Source of the DNA: Nocardioides sp.
GTDB lineage: Bacteria > Actinomycetota > Actinomycetes > Propionibacteriales > Nocardioidaceae
Reading direction: 5' to 3'
DNA: 64,000 bases
Assembly (NCBI RefSeq): GCF_030019515.1
Contig: NZ_JASEEQ010000009.1
Location: 1-64,000 of the forward strand
The translations under genes and the position numbers were made by a program. The notes beneath the pieces are model-generated. The model ran no database searches. It had not been told where the DNA came from and saw only the letters and a list, made by a program, of their open reading frames with translations. Shown in pieces: positions 17,792-26,590 of the stretch. The stretch's first letter is position 1. Each line of letters begins with the position of its first letter.

Positions 17792-19033
17792 GTGAGCAGC
17801 GTTACATCGATTACCGCTTGTCGGGCGTGCGGTTCAACGGGACTCGTCAGCGTTCTCGACCTCGGACAACAGCAACTCACCGGCGTCTTCCCCGCCTCGG
17901 TCGAAGACGATGTGTTGCGTGGTCCGCTGGAACTCCTTTGGTGCCGCGACTGTAACTTGGTGCAACTGGGTGCGACCTATCCGTTGGATGAGATGTATGG
18001 CGAGAATTACGGCTATCGATCGGGGCTCAACGGTTCGATGGTCCACCATCTGGCGAACAAGACACGTTTGTTGCAGGCCGCGGTGTCGCTGCAAGAAGGC
18101 GATACGGTGCTCGACATCGGCAGTAACGACGGGACCCTACTCTCCCACTATTCCGCAGACGGTTTGCGTCGCATTGGTATCGATCCGACCGCCGAGAAAT
18201 TCAGAGAGTTCTATTCGCCTGGGGTTGAAGTGGTGGCGGACTTCTTTTCGGCGGACGCCTTCAGGGGTGTATCTGAAAGTCCCGCTCGAATTGTCACCAC
18301 GATCAGCATGTTCTACGACCTTGAGGATCCGGTAGCCTTTGCTGCGCAGGTAGCTGAATGCCTCGCTGTCGATGGCGTGTGGCATCTGGAACAGTCCTAC
18401 ATGCCGTCGATGCTGCGTACCACGTCCTATGACACGATCTGTCACGAGCACTTGGAGTACTATTCGCTAAGTACCGTCACTTCAATTCTGCGCCGCGCCG
18501 GGCTAAGGGTTTATGACGTCCGCTTCAATAGCGTGAACGGCGGAAGCTTCGCGGTCTCGGCTGTGCACGAGGATTCGCATTTCCAGGGTCCGACTGAACT
18601 GCTGGCGTGGTTCGAGGACCAGGAGCGGCGGATGGGTCTGGACACCCCAAGTCCCTTTAGGGAATTCGAATCCAGGGTGTTCCAGCATAGGCACGACCTT
18701 GTGGACCTGATTCGACGGCTTCGCGCGGGGGGCAATCGGGTGTTCGGCCTGGGGGCATCCACGAAAGGGAACGTTCTCCTTCAATTCTGCGGCTTCGGGC
18801 CTGACGACATCCAAGCGATTGCTGAAGTGAACCCCGACAAGTTCGGTAGGGTCACGCCTGGCACCGGAATTCCGATTGTCTCCGAATCTGAGGCGCGCGC
18901 TGAGGAACCCGACTACTTCGTTGTCTTGCCATGGCACTTTCGGCAGGGGATCGTCGAGAGGGAGCGGGCCTTTCTCGAACGGGGCGGTCGGCTCATCTTT
19001 CCCTTGCCCGAGATCGAGATCGTCGGAGACTGA
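17792..19033 (+). CDS. Class I SAM methyltransferase of the sugar C-methyltransferase type
   Basis: 413 residues from the GTG at 17792, which has a GAGGAAG ribosome site; the frame is open to 17687 inside the previous gene. Three parts are visible. The first is an N-terminal zinc-binding segment with CRACG (about 11-15) and CRDC. The second is the SAM-binding core VLDIGSNDGTLL. The third is a C-terminal NAD-like lobe (NRVFGLGASTKGNVLLQF). This arrangement matches NDP-ketosugar C-methyltransferases (TylC3 type). Such enzymes need a 4-keto sugar nucleotide, which Gmd or RmlB could provide. Substrate is an inference. Confidence 0.82.
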   Translation: MSSVTSITACRACGSTGLVSVLDLGQQQLTGVFPASVEDDVLRGPLELLWCRDCNLVQLGATYPLDEMYGENYGYRSGLNGSMVHHLANKTRLLQAAVSLQEGDTVLDIGSNDGTLLSHYSADGLRRIGIDPTAEKFREFYSPGVEVVADFFSADAFRGVSESPARIVTTISMFYDLEDPVAFAAQVAECLAVDGVWHLEQSYMPSMLRTTSYDTICHEHLEYYSLSTVTSILRRAGLRVYDVRFNSVNGGSFAVSAVHEDSHFQGPTELLAWFEDQERRMGLDTPSPFREFESRVFQHRHDLVDLIRRLRAGGNRVFGLGASTKGNVLLQFCGFGPDDIQAIAEVNPDKFGRVTPGTGIPIVSESEARAEEPDYFVVLPWHFRQGIVERERAFLERGGRLIFPLPEIEIVGD

Positions 19034-19181
19034 ATCGCCCAGGCCGAGTCATCGACCCCCTCTTATTGGCCGACGCTGTGATTGGTCGTCCCTAGGCGGA
19101 AGACGAGGGCGCTATCCTACATCTGGAGTTTCCGCTAATTCCGAATACAAGAGACCAGGGTCTGGGCAACGGTGTTTGCCG

Positions 19182-19196
19182 CCGACCTTAGGTCGG
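19182..19196 (+). promoter_or_regulatory. Short hairpin directly before the sulfotransferase ribosome site
   Basis: CCGACC-TTA-GGTCGG, a perfect 6-bp stem, ends where the GAAAGG ribosome site of the next gene begins. It could shield the site or be an operator; function not established. Confidence 0.35.
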
Positions 19197-19209
19197 AAAG
19201 GTCCTGCTC

Positions 19210-19890
19210 ATGCCATTGCGCTACGTTGCCGGGATCAGTTTGCCCCGAAGTGGCCATCATCTGCTGGCGCGACTGCTGGGTAGATACTTCGACCGAACGG
19301 AGGCAGGTTTCATGTACTGTGACTTTTATCCTCCGGAAAGAGACTGCTGTCGAACGTTTCCATGCGTTCGAGACGGCGTGACATTCTCGAAGAATCACGA
19401 CTTTGGTGGTGGGGCGGATGCAGAAGCTGACGTCCCGCAACTTGTCCAGTATCGAGAGTTCTTGCCGGCCGTGGTTTCCGATTTTGAACTTTTCGTGCTC
19501 AGCGGCAAACCCGATACGGCAACAGCCTTTCGTAAGTTCGCCACAACGAAAGCTGGTATGTGGGGGGAATTTGTCGCCAAGTGGGTCGATACTGATTTCT
19601 CCGGCGAGCGGCTCGTCATTCACTACGAGGACCTGACGCGCGATCCGGTCACGTGGCTGGGCCGCGCCGTGACGTTCTCTGGTGGCTCGGTTGACCGACA
19701 CGTGTTGGAAGAAGTGGTTCGCTCTGAACAGGCGCAGGCGGTTACCTCGGCGGGAGAGGTGTGGACGGCCAACGCGGGTGTCGTGAATACGCGCAGGGTG
19801 CAGGACTTCCGCTTTTACGACCCGGCAGTCTTCGAGCTTGTTCAGGCACACGCTGACGCGGCTCGGCGGGCTGCAGCGTCGACCGGGTAA
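19210..19890 (+). CDS. Sulfotransferase family protein (PAPS-dependent)
   Basis: 226 residues. The 5'-phosphosulfate loop is LPRSGHHLLARLL (11-23), equivalent to the usual PRSGTT motif. The 3'-phosphate segment is seen as LVIHYEDLTRDP. Shorter than many Stf0-type enzymes but with both cofactor sites in the expected order. It would move sulfate from PAPS to a hydroxyl, most plausibly on a sugar of the polymer made by the surrounding genes; cysD, cysN and cysC about 9-13 kb away supply PAPS. Ribosome site GAAAGG about 10 bases upstream. Lower GC than the core genes. The acceptor is unknown. Confidence 0.75.
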   Translation: MPLRYVAGISLPRSGHHLLARLLGRYFDRTEAGFMYCDFYPPERDCCRTFPCVRDGVTFSKNHDFGGGADAEADVPQLVQYREFLPAVVSDFELFVLSGKPDTATAFRKFATTKAGMWGEFVAKWVDTDFSGERLVIHYEDLTRDPVTWLGRAVTFSGGSVDRHVLEEVVRSEQAQAVTSAGEVWTANAGVVNTRRVQDFRFYDPAVFELVQAHADAARRAAASTG

Positions 19891-19952
19891 TCCGGCCCTT
19901 TGACAATGGAGGACGTGGGGAACCGGAAGTTTCGGCGGGCCTGGATGATGCG

Positions 19953-22346
19953 CTAGTTGCGACAATGCCGGTCAAGCGCGGCAAGGGCGGAGACGTACCG
20001 TCTGGTGAGTTGGTGTACGGACAATCTAGATTCGACCAATCGTCGAGCCTCCGTGGTCCGGGTGGCAGATGGTCCTTCAGCCCTCACCTCGCGCAGATGT
20101 GTGACGGCGTCGGATACGTTCGGATCGGCCCAGCGACCAATGGAGTCGTAGAAGTACTCGCCGGCCTCCACCGGAATGAGTTCGTAGTTCACAAGGCGGG
20201 CCGTCCGATCTGAGCAGAAGTCCATGTTTCCCGAATAGCCGGTGACTACGACGGGGACGCCGAGTGCCATTGCCTCCGCAATGGTGTAGCCGAATCCTTC
20301 GGACCGATGGAGGCTGAGGTAGCAATCGGACAGTCCGATCAAGGCGAGCGTGTCGTCTCGCGACCACTCGTCCGTTAGGACGATCACTCGAGTGTCGATG
20401 CTGGCCTCGCGAAGAAATGCTCGTGACGCACGGCATCCTGAGTACGCCATAGAGACCAAGTGGGACCAATTGCGCACCTTAATGACAAGTTTCGCCGTCG
20501 GGTCGTCCGGGAAGGCGCGCGTGAACGCGCGTACGCAAGCGACCGGATTTTTCCGGGCGGCCGTTGAATGCGCATCAAACGCGAAATGAACGACGAAGTC
20601 GCGCTCGTCCAGGCCCAGACGTTCCCGGGTCAATGCCGACCTGTGATCGACCGTCACGGCATGGCCGACAACGGTGACACGAGTTCCAGAAGCTCGTGTA
20701 AACGCATTCGCGATAAACGTGGAAGCTGTCCACACCTCCTCGACTAACTCCAGGGCGGGCTGAAGTCGATCTGGGACAACATCTGTCTCCCAGAGGAAGA
20801 GCCCGGCCACGCCCCGCCCATTCCAGAGGCGTGGTTGAAAGAGGTACGTCTCGGCCACTTTGTCCATGGGCAGGTGCAGCACTACGCGGTGACCGTGCGG
20901 CTCGCCAGTCGTTGCGAGGTCGCGAGACCTGGCAGTCTTGCCGCCCGGGTGAAGATTGTAGGTACATAGATGGCTGGCGACTGGCGCGAGGGCTGAGACC
21001 GATTGCGTGGCGCTGAGTCCGATCCCGGAAGGATGGCCGACCAGTCCAGCGACACAGACCTCCCCCTTCGCTGCCGTTCTTGCGCGGACCGGTGCGTCGA
21101 CTCCGGGTCGACGGGTCGGACCGGTCGCGCGAGCTTCGCGAAGGATCCGAAGGACGTCTCCCTCCGGGCCCGGGTCTTGGCCGTGGTCCTGGTCGGACGG
21201 CGGACCTAAGGGGACGAACGGGTGCGAAGGGGCTGTTCGAGCATTTTCTATCCGATTGGCCAGCCACGACAATTGGTCGGAGAGCAGGAAGGATGCGCTG
21301 TCGTCTACGTGACGCGCCCAGTACACGAATTGGCGGAGAAGCTCCTCGTACTGCTCTTGTCCGCCTCCCTTAGGGAGATTCAGGACCGAGGCGAACGCAC
21401 CCTGAAGCCGGGTTAGACGGAAGTCCGCGCATTCGTAGTCACCCGGGTCCGCATCCCAGGCGACGGGTTCGTTGAGCAGACCGAGTTCAGCAGATCCAAG
21501 CGGCAACGTGAGAATCGCCTCTCCGCCTGCGTACTGGTCAAGCATCCTCACGAACGCATCGATGTCGAGCGTCTGCCCGGCGGCGCTACCGCCGTTTGTC
21601 GAGCCGTGGCCGCGGATCAGTGCCCTGAGCGCGTCCTCCGACCCACTTCTTACCCGCCTCCTCGCGACATCGCCATGTTCCGCAGCTGCGCGCGACCCAA
21701 GATCGCATGGCTCGCCGACAGGGACCTGGTACGCAGAGCCGTTCATGGTTTGCGAGTCGATGGGTGATGGCGAACACGGGTGGATCAGTTCGACCCGGCT
21801 CCCATGGGAGACCGCATAACCCAGACCGTCCACGAAGTCTGCAGACCAGCCAAGGAGCGCGGACCCTGGCGACCTCCGCGCTGCGGTAACGGGCATCCGC
21901 GCAGACCCATCGATCTCGAGGAAGAGGTCCGTGTCGGCGCAATCGCAGGCGCCAGGATGGAACCATCCCGACGCGGTGTACGGCGTGAGGTTGGCGACCT
22001 CGCCTACTCCCTGTAGTGGTTCATGGGTTGGTGCGCCGCCGACGATCGGCTCAGCTAGGTGCACGACGCACCTGGCTGTCACCTGACCCGCACCGAGGGG
22101 AGAAAGAAACCGCGCCCAGAATCCGGCCTTCCCGGGCGCATCGAGTCGCGGGAAGTCCTGCGGAACGATCAGCGGAGAAGCCCAAGTCGTTGCGTCCAAT
22201 CTGATGTAGGACGTCGTTGTGCATCGTGGACAGTGCAGCCAACCGGACGCCATCCCGCCGGTCACCCGATCGAAGTTTCCTTGGACTCGGCCTCCTCCCT
22301 TCGACCGATCCTGAGAAGACTTGTTGAGCAGTCGACGCGGCCTCAT
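19953..22346 (-). CDS. Large GT4-family glycosyltransferase with two N-terminal 'GWxxxP' domains
   Basis: 797 residues. Two copies of a beta-rich module lie in the first 200 residues (NFDRVTGGMASGWLHCPRC and VANLTPYTASGWFHPG). This module recurs at the N-terminus of many actinobacterial glycosyltransferases and may bind glycan. The middle (240-400) is variable. The C-terminal 370 residues are a GT4 transferase (GHPSGIGLSATQSVSAL, FDAHSTAARKNP, LSLHRSEGFGYTIAEAMALG). It is convergent with the sulfotransferase. Its ATG overlaps the stop of a 68-codon ORF (ATGA). Less GC-biased than flanking DNA. Confidence 0.87.
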   Translation of the reverse strand: MRPRRLLNKSSQDRSKGGGRVQGNFDRVTGGMASGWLHCPRCTTTSYIRLDATTWASPLIVPQDFPRLDAPGKAGFWARFLSPLGAGQVTARCVVHLAEPIVGGAPTHEPLQGVGEVANLTPYTASGWFHPGACDCADTDLFLEIDGSARMPVTAARRSPGSALLGWSADFVDGLGYAVSHGSRVELIHPCSPSPIDSQTMNGSAYQVPVGEPCDLGSRAAAEHGDVARRRVRSGSEDALRALIRGHGSTNGGSAAGQTLDIDAFVRMLDQYAGGEAILTLPLGSAELGLLNEPVAWDADPGDYECADFRLTRLQGAFASVLNLPKGGGQEQYEELLRQFVYWARHVDDSASFLLSDQLSWLANRIENARTAPSHPFVPLGPPSDQDHGQDPGPEGDVLRILREARATGPTRRPGVDAPVRARTAAKGEVCVAGLVGHPSGIGLSATQSVSALAPVASHLCTYNLHPGGKTARSRDLATTGEPHGHRVVLHLPMDKVAETYLFQPRLWNGRGVAGLFLWETDVVPDRLQPALELVEEVWTASTFIANAFTRASGTRVTVVGHAVTVDHRSALTRERLGLDERDFVVHFAFDAHSTAARKNPVACVRAFTRAFPDDPTAKLVIKVRNWSHLVSMAYSGCRASRAFLREASIDTRVIVLTDEWSRDDTLALIGLSDCYLSLHRSEGFGYTIAEAMALGVPVVVTGYSGNMDFCSDRTARLVNYELIPVEAGEYFYDSIGRWADPNVSDAVTHLREVRAEGPSATRTTEARRLVESRLSVHQLTRRYVSALAALDRHCRN

Positions 22347-22549
22347 GCCGCCCGACCTTCGTACTTGGCGGCGCAGAACAAGTTGTACCGCTCACCATGT
22401 AGCCGGCTTTCCGCAAGTTGCGGCCGTGCCGGGGACGGACCCGGTGCCCCTTGGTGGGGAGGGGCCACCAGCCCGGCAGCTCTGGGGTCGAGCGTTGGGG
22501 CATCATGCCGATCCACGGCGGCATCCTCCGCAATGTCGCCGAAATTCAT
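22343..22549 (-). CDS. Probable small protein of 68 residues, coupled to the glycosyltransferase
   Basis: Begins MNFGDIAEDAAVD and ends HGERYNLFCAAKYEGRAA. A perfect GGAGGT ribosome site lies 7 bases before the ATG at 22549, and the stop overlaps the start of the 797-residue glycosyltransferase as ATGA, so ribosomes reading it would hand over to that gene. The middle is proline-rich and unstructured. No family recognised. It may act as a translational leader for the large gene or be a remnant of a longer protein. Confidence 0.5.
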   Translation of the reverse strand: MNFGDIAEDAAVDRHDAPTLDPRAAGLVAPPHQGAPGPSPARPQLAESRLHGERYNLFCAAKYEGRAA

Positions 22550-22615
22550 CTGCCTAACCTCCAGGCCTTCCAATATTGATGTCGGTCAGGACGCGTCATT
22601 CCCTACTCGCCGGAC

Positions 22616-23368
22616 TCAACATGCATCCTCCCGAGAGTGACTCGCGTGATAGGACTTGAGGACCTCGTCGATTGGCCCCAGCTGCCTTATGGCACCCAAG
22701 TCGAGCCAGACAGCCTCGTCGCACTGCTCCCGTAGTAGAGCGTCCCCGTGGCTTGCGAATACAAGAATTCCTGCTGATGACATGAACTGATTGAGCCGTT
22801 CGTTCGCGCGCGCTGTGAACTCAGCGTCTGCTGTGCCAAGACCCTCGTCGAGCAGGAGCACATCCGGTCGCAATGAGGTGAGGATCGAGAATCGAAGTCG
22901 GGTCTGCATGCCGCTGGAGTAGGAGTACACCGGGTGCAGGATCCGTTCGCCGAGTCCGGAGAACTCGGTGATGTCGTCAATGCGACGCCGCATGTCCCGC
23001 GGCGATTCCCCGAGCTGGACACCCATGCTCACAACGTTGTCGCGGCCACTAGCCTCCTGATCCAGACCCGCGCCGGAGCCACCGAGGAGTGCCAGGACGC
23101 GACCCGCCACCCGAACCGTGCCGCGGGTCGGTGGTAGCAGACCGCCCATGACTGACAGAAGGGTGGATTTGCCGGCACCGTTAGGCCCGACGAGACCGAC
23201 CCTCGAGCCCTCCGCGATGTCAAGGTCGATCGTCCTCAGCGCGTCGATGACGACGGGCTCTTGGAACTTCCTGCGGGCAGTCTGGACGACGCGATTCTTG
23301 AGGTTGTAGTCCCGCACCGAAAGCAACTGGTACTCCACATGGACACTGCGTAGCTCGACCGAGGGCAT
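22616..23368 (-). CDS. wzt: ABC transporter ATPase for polysaccharide export (Wzt/TagH type)
   Basis: 250 residues from the ATG at 23368. The Walker A GPNGAGKST is at 61-69, the signature YSSGM at 150-154, Walker B VLLLDE at 170-175 and the switch His at 207. It begins with the elongated N-terminal strand typical of this family. It stops after the ATPase domain and lacks the extra C-terminal carbohydrate-binding domain of long Wzt proteins, so export probably does not depend on recognising a chain cap by this subunit. The start shares a base with the wzm stop (TGATG). Last gene of the five-gene coupled operon. Confidence 0.92.
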   Translation of the reverse strand: MPSVELRSVHVEYQLLSVRDYNLKNRVVQTARRKFQEPVVIDALRTIDLDIAEGSRVGLVGPNGAGKSTLLSVMGGLLPPTRGTVRVAGRVLALLGGSGAGLDQEASGRDNVVSMGVQLGESPRDMRRRIDDITEFSGLGERILHPVYSYSSGMQTRLRFSILTSLRPDVLLLDEGLGTADAEFTARANERLNQFMSSAGILVFASHGDALLREQCDEAVWLDLGAIRQLGPIDEVLKSYHASHSREDAC

Positions 23369-24258
23369 CAGGACACCCAGTATGGCAAGCGCGACCGGGC
23401 CCGACTGAACACCCAGACGGCCAGAGCGACATTGACGGCTGTGACACCCGCGACGCCGGTCCAGGTCGCCGCGGAGGGGAACTCGCCAAGTAGTGGATCG
23501 CGGAAGAGATCCAGCAGGTAGGCGAATGGATTCCAGGCGACTAGGGCGTTGCGGCCGCTGCCGTCGACGTCGTCGACGCTCCAGAAGACCGGCGTGAAGA
23601 ACATCATCATCTGCATGATCGACGCGACCAATGGTCCGACGTCGCGGAATCGCGCCACCGTCGGGCCGAGCCATAGCCCGACTGCCAGCCCGTTCAGGAG
23701 GATGATCAACACTGCTGGAGCGACTAGCAGAATCTCGACACCCAGTGGCACCAGGCCTAACGCTGCAAGGGATGCGATGATCACCAGGTTGTGACCGAAC
23801 TGCAGCAGTTCGAACGTGACGGCGTGGAACACCAGGGCGGACAGTGGCTGACGGGTGCTCGTGAGGGTCGACGCGTTGTTGACGAAGACACCGGCGCCTT
23901 GGCCGGTTAGACCGCTCAGCAGCCAGAACCCGATGAAGCCGCCACCGATGTAAGGCAGGAAGTCGTGCAGCGGCTGCCCGAAGATCGAACCGAAGAGGAC
24001 CGCCAGCCCGGAGACCATCGCCGCAGTCTGGAGGGTGAGCCACCACGGGCCAATGACCGTGCGCCGGTACTGATTCTTCACCTGCTCGATCGCGAGATAG
24101 GTCCAGGACCGCCACCGTCGGATGCCCTCGGCCACGTCACCCGCGGCCGCATTGAACTGAGCACCGATGGAGGCGTCGAGGGGTGCGTAGCCGTGCCAGT
24201 TGAGGGTAGGCGACCTCCAGCCCGGGCGGGCTGCGGTGCGCGCGTGCCGAGCACTCAC
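23368..24258 (-). CDS. wzm: ABC-2 type permease for polysaccharide export (Wzm/TagG type)
   Basis: 296 residues with a cytoplasmic amphipathic N-terminus and about six membrane helices (TLQTAAMVSGLAVLFGS, FIGFWLLSGLTGQGAGVFV and others). The TYLAIEQVKNQYRRTVIGP segment just before the first helix is typical of the O-antigen/teichoic-acid exporters. GTG start overlapping the previous stop. It pairs with the ATPase that follows to export a lipid-linked glycan. Confidence 0.92.
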   Translation of the reverse strand: MSARHARTAARPGWRSPTLNWHGYAPLDASIGAQFNAAAGDVAEGIRRWRSWTYLAIEQVKNQYRRTVIGPWWLTLQTAAMVSGLAVLFGSIFGQPLHDFLPYIGGGFIGFWLLSGLTGQGAGVFVNNASTLTSTRQPLSALVFHAVTFELLQFGHNLVIIASLAALGLVPLGVEILLVAPAVLIILLNGLAVGLWLGPTVARFRDVGPLVASIMQMMMFFTPVFWSVDDVDGSGRNALVAWNPFAYLLDLFRDPLLGEFPSAATWTGVAGVTAVNVALAVWVFSRARSRLPYWVS

Positions 24259-25454
24259 GGGCGACTCTCCTCGAGTGTTGCCGGCGCAAGCGCCGCAGAA
24301 CGGGACGGGCGCGAGTTTACCGACCGGACAGCGAACACGAGACGGCCCGGGGCGGGGAGGGCACGGACGGCGCCGCGGCCGACCTCATCGGCGGCCGCCC
24401 ACGCGACCTGGGGATCGTGCGTCGCTTCCGGCGGTGCGTAGATGGCGGCAACGGTGTGTTCCGCCACCTGTCGCAGGGCGGCCCGGACGGGTCGGGGCAG
24501 CCCTGCGAGGACCGCGGCCACAGCGTCGGCGGGCAGCGACAGTGGGATCGGCCACCCAGCAGCGCGCAGCCGGCGGGTGGACCACAGCCAAGCACCCGCG
24601 ACCTGGTCGGGCCCCGACCCGCGCCGCAGTCGCCGTCGCAACAACCGCCAGGCGAGGGCGACCCAGACGACTCTGGCCGCGGCTCCCAGGACCAGGACGA
24701 GCACGACCATGAGCACCACGAGCCAAATGGTCCGCAGCGGCACGGCCGGCTCGCTAGGCGGAGGGGCGGCGGTATCGGCCTCGGACGTCGGGCTGGCGGT
24801 GGGCGTGCGACCCACCGTCGCGCCCGGGTCGCCCAGCGCCCCGGGCGGTCGGATGGTCGGTTGCACGGCGCCAGGAGCCAGGACCGTCGGCTCGCCCTCG
24901 AGCTGACGGTTGGCCTGCAGCGCGACGGTCGCCGAGAGAGCACCCACGAGGAGGGCGAAGGCGGCGACCGTCAGGAGCTGGGGTGGCCGCCGCGTCCAGT
25001 GTCGGTCCTGCGCCTCCACGACGGCGAGCGCGACCACGGTCACCACCACGGTTGCCACCGCCACGGGCGCCACCTCCGCGCCCGCTCCCAGGCCGAGCGC
25101 GCCGACGACGACGCCGACGATCGCTGCGGCGAAGAGCGCCGGCGCGGGCCCGCGCACGGCAGCCACCGCGAGCGCAGTGAAGGCGGCCGCGGCGAACGTC
25201 GACCGTGCGGCCGGGCCATGGGCAGTCCCCGACACCAGGTTGACGACCTCGGCGACACCCAGCGCCGTGGCGAGACCGGAGGCGGCGGCGAGCCGGAGTG
25301 AGAGCCGTGCGACCCCTGCCGTCACGAGCACGACGACGACCACTGCTGGGAGGACGAACGCGAGCAGCGCGACCAGCGATACAGCACCTGAGTAGGACAG
25401 CGATGCCACCGCGCAGCACATGCCCACCGCAGCCACCCGCGTCCTGGCGATCAC
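24255..25454 (-). CDS. TgpA-like membrane protein lacking the transglutaminase domain
   Basis: 399 residues from the GTG at 25454, which overlaps the DUF58 stop. About six membrane helices occupy residues 1-190, then a Pro/Thr/Ser-rich extracytoplasmic stretch (TIRPPGALGDP, TASPTSEAD), a further helix (RTIWLVVLMVVLVLVLGAA) and a 120-residue cytoplasmic DUF4129-like tail. In the usual moxR-DUF58-tgpA clusters the extracytoplasmic loop carries a transglutaminase domain; here it is replaced by a short linker with no Cys-His-Asp site. Its role may be structural within a membrane complex. Assignment rests on context and topology. Confidence 0.62.
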   Translation of the reverse strand: MIARTRVAAVGMCCAVASLSYSGAVSLVALLAFVLPAVVVVVLVTAGVARLSLRLAAASGLATALGVAEVVNLVSGTAHGPAARSTFAAAAFTALAVAAVRGPAPALFAAAIVGVVVGALGLGAGAEVAPVAVATVVVTVVALAVVEAQDRHWTRRPPQLLTVAAFALLVGALSATVALQANRQLEGEPTVLAPGAVQPTIRPPGALGDPGATVGRTPTASPTSEADTAAPPPSEPAVPLRTIWLVVLMVVLVLVLGAAARVVWVALAWRLLRRRLRRGSGPDQVAGAWLWSTRRLRAAGWPIPLSLPADAVAAVLAGLPRPVRAALRQVAEHTVAAIYAPPEATHDPQVAWAAADEVGRGAVRALPAPGRLVFAVRSVNSRPSRSAALAPATLEESRP

Positions 25455-26590
25455 AGCTCGCCCAGGCTGACGGCGTCCGGCACGTCCACCACGCGAGCCC
25501 CCGGCAGGCCGGCCGTCGTGGCACCTGCGCCCACCCGGACGACCGTGAGCGGGGCGACGGTGGCAAGTCGGCGCAGCGCGCCGGCCGTGCGCAGGTCGGG
25601 GGCGGAGGTGACGACGATCGTGTGGGCGGCCCTGGTCCGAGCGACGACCGCAGGTAGTTCGTCGGCCGCCGTGTCGACGGGGGGCAGCAGCCTCACGACC
25701 GCGAGTGCGTCGAGGAGGCTCCCCGCGGCACCCGCAGACGCACTCGTCACCCGCGCACCACGCGCGGTGGTTAGAAGGTGCACCTGCTCGGTCCGCCCCA
25801 GCTGGCTCGTCGCGAGCGACGCCGCGACCTCGACCGCTGCCTCGAACCGGTCCGCGTCCCAGTTCGTGCTGAAGCGGCCGCTCGTCGCATAGGCGGAGCC
25901 GTCGACATCGAGCACGATCGTGGTGCCGGTCGAGGCCTCCGAGACCTGCTGCCGCACGACGAGCTTGCCCGCCCGGGCCGACGAGCGCCAGTGCACCGAG
26001 CGAGGCTCGTCGCCGAGCACGTAGTCGCGCAACGCATGGAAGTGCTGGTCCCCGGTCCGGCGGCTCGCAGCGTCCGACTCGCCCTCGCGGAACGCCGTCG
26101 TCAGGGACCGGCGCATCCGGAACGACCTGGGCCGCACCGTGAGGACGCCGCCGTCCGCGGAGGCGACGACCCGGCGGACGATGCCCCACGGGTCGCCGTG
26201 CACGAGCGAGTACGGCCCGAGCGCCCGCTGACCCCGCTCGCGGGTGTCGACCGGCATCAGCAATGAAGCGGTGGTCCGGCGCGCCGACCGCGGCAGCCGC
26301 ACCGAACGGAGCGGCGCGCGCACGGGACCGTCAACGACGCGCAGCCAGCGGTGTGGGCCCCGGAGGTCGACAGTGAGCCGGACCTCCGCCGGCTGGCCGC
26401 GGACCACCTGCACCGATGCCTGGTCCGGGCGCACGGTCCCGCGCGGTGTTCGCAGAGTGGCCAGGAGGGCGAAGATCACGAGGACGACGGCACCGGCACC
26501 CAGCCCCATCAACTCCGGCCAGTTGGCCCGCCACCCCCAGAGGGCGAGTCCCGCGGCGGCCAGCAGCAGAGCGGCGCCGCGACGTGTCAT
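25451..26590 (-). CDS. DUF58 domain protein (VWA-like, MoxR partner)
   Basis: 379 residues. Two N-terminal membrane helices (about 5-45), a beta-rich segment, then the DUF58 core with DYVLGDEPRSVHWRSSARAGKL and a VWA-type fold (TTIVLDVDGSAY). Such proteins work with MoxR AAA+ ATPases in assembling or activating envelope complexes. It overlaps both neighbours by 4 bases (ATGA before, GTGA after), placing it firmly in the moxR operon. Confidence 0.88.
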   Translation of the reverse strand: MTRRGAALLLAAAGLALWGWRANWPELMGLGAGAVVLVIFALLATLRTPRGTVRPDQASVQVVRGQPAEVRLTVDLRGPHRWLRVVDGPVRAPLRSVRLPRSARRTTASLLMPVDTRERGQRALGPYSLVHGDPWGIVRRVVASADGGVLTVRPRSFRMRRSLTTAFREGESDAASRRTGDQHFHALRDYVLGDEPRSVHWRSSARAGKLVVRQQVSEASTGTTIVLDVDGSAYATSGRFSTNWDADRFEAAVEVAASLATSQLGRTEQVHLLTTARGARVTSASAGAAGSLLDALAVVRLLPPVDTAADELPAVVARTRAAHTIVVTSAPDLRTAGALRRLATVAPLTVVRVGAGATTAGLPGARVVDVPDAVSLGEL

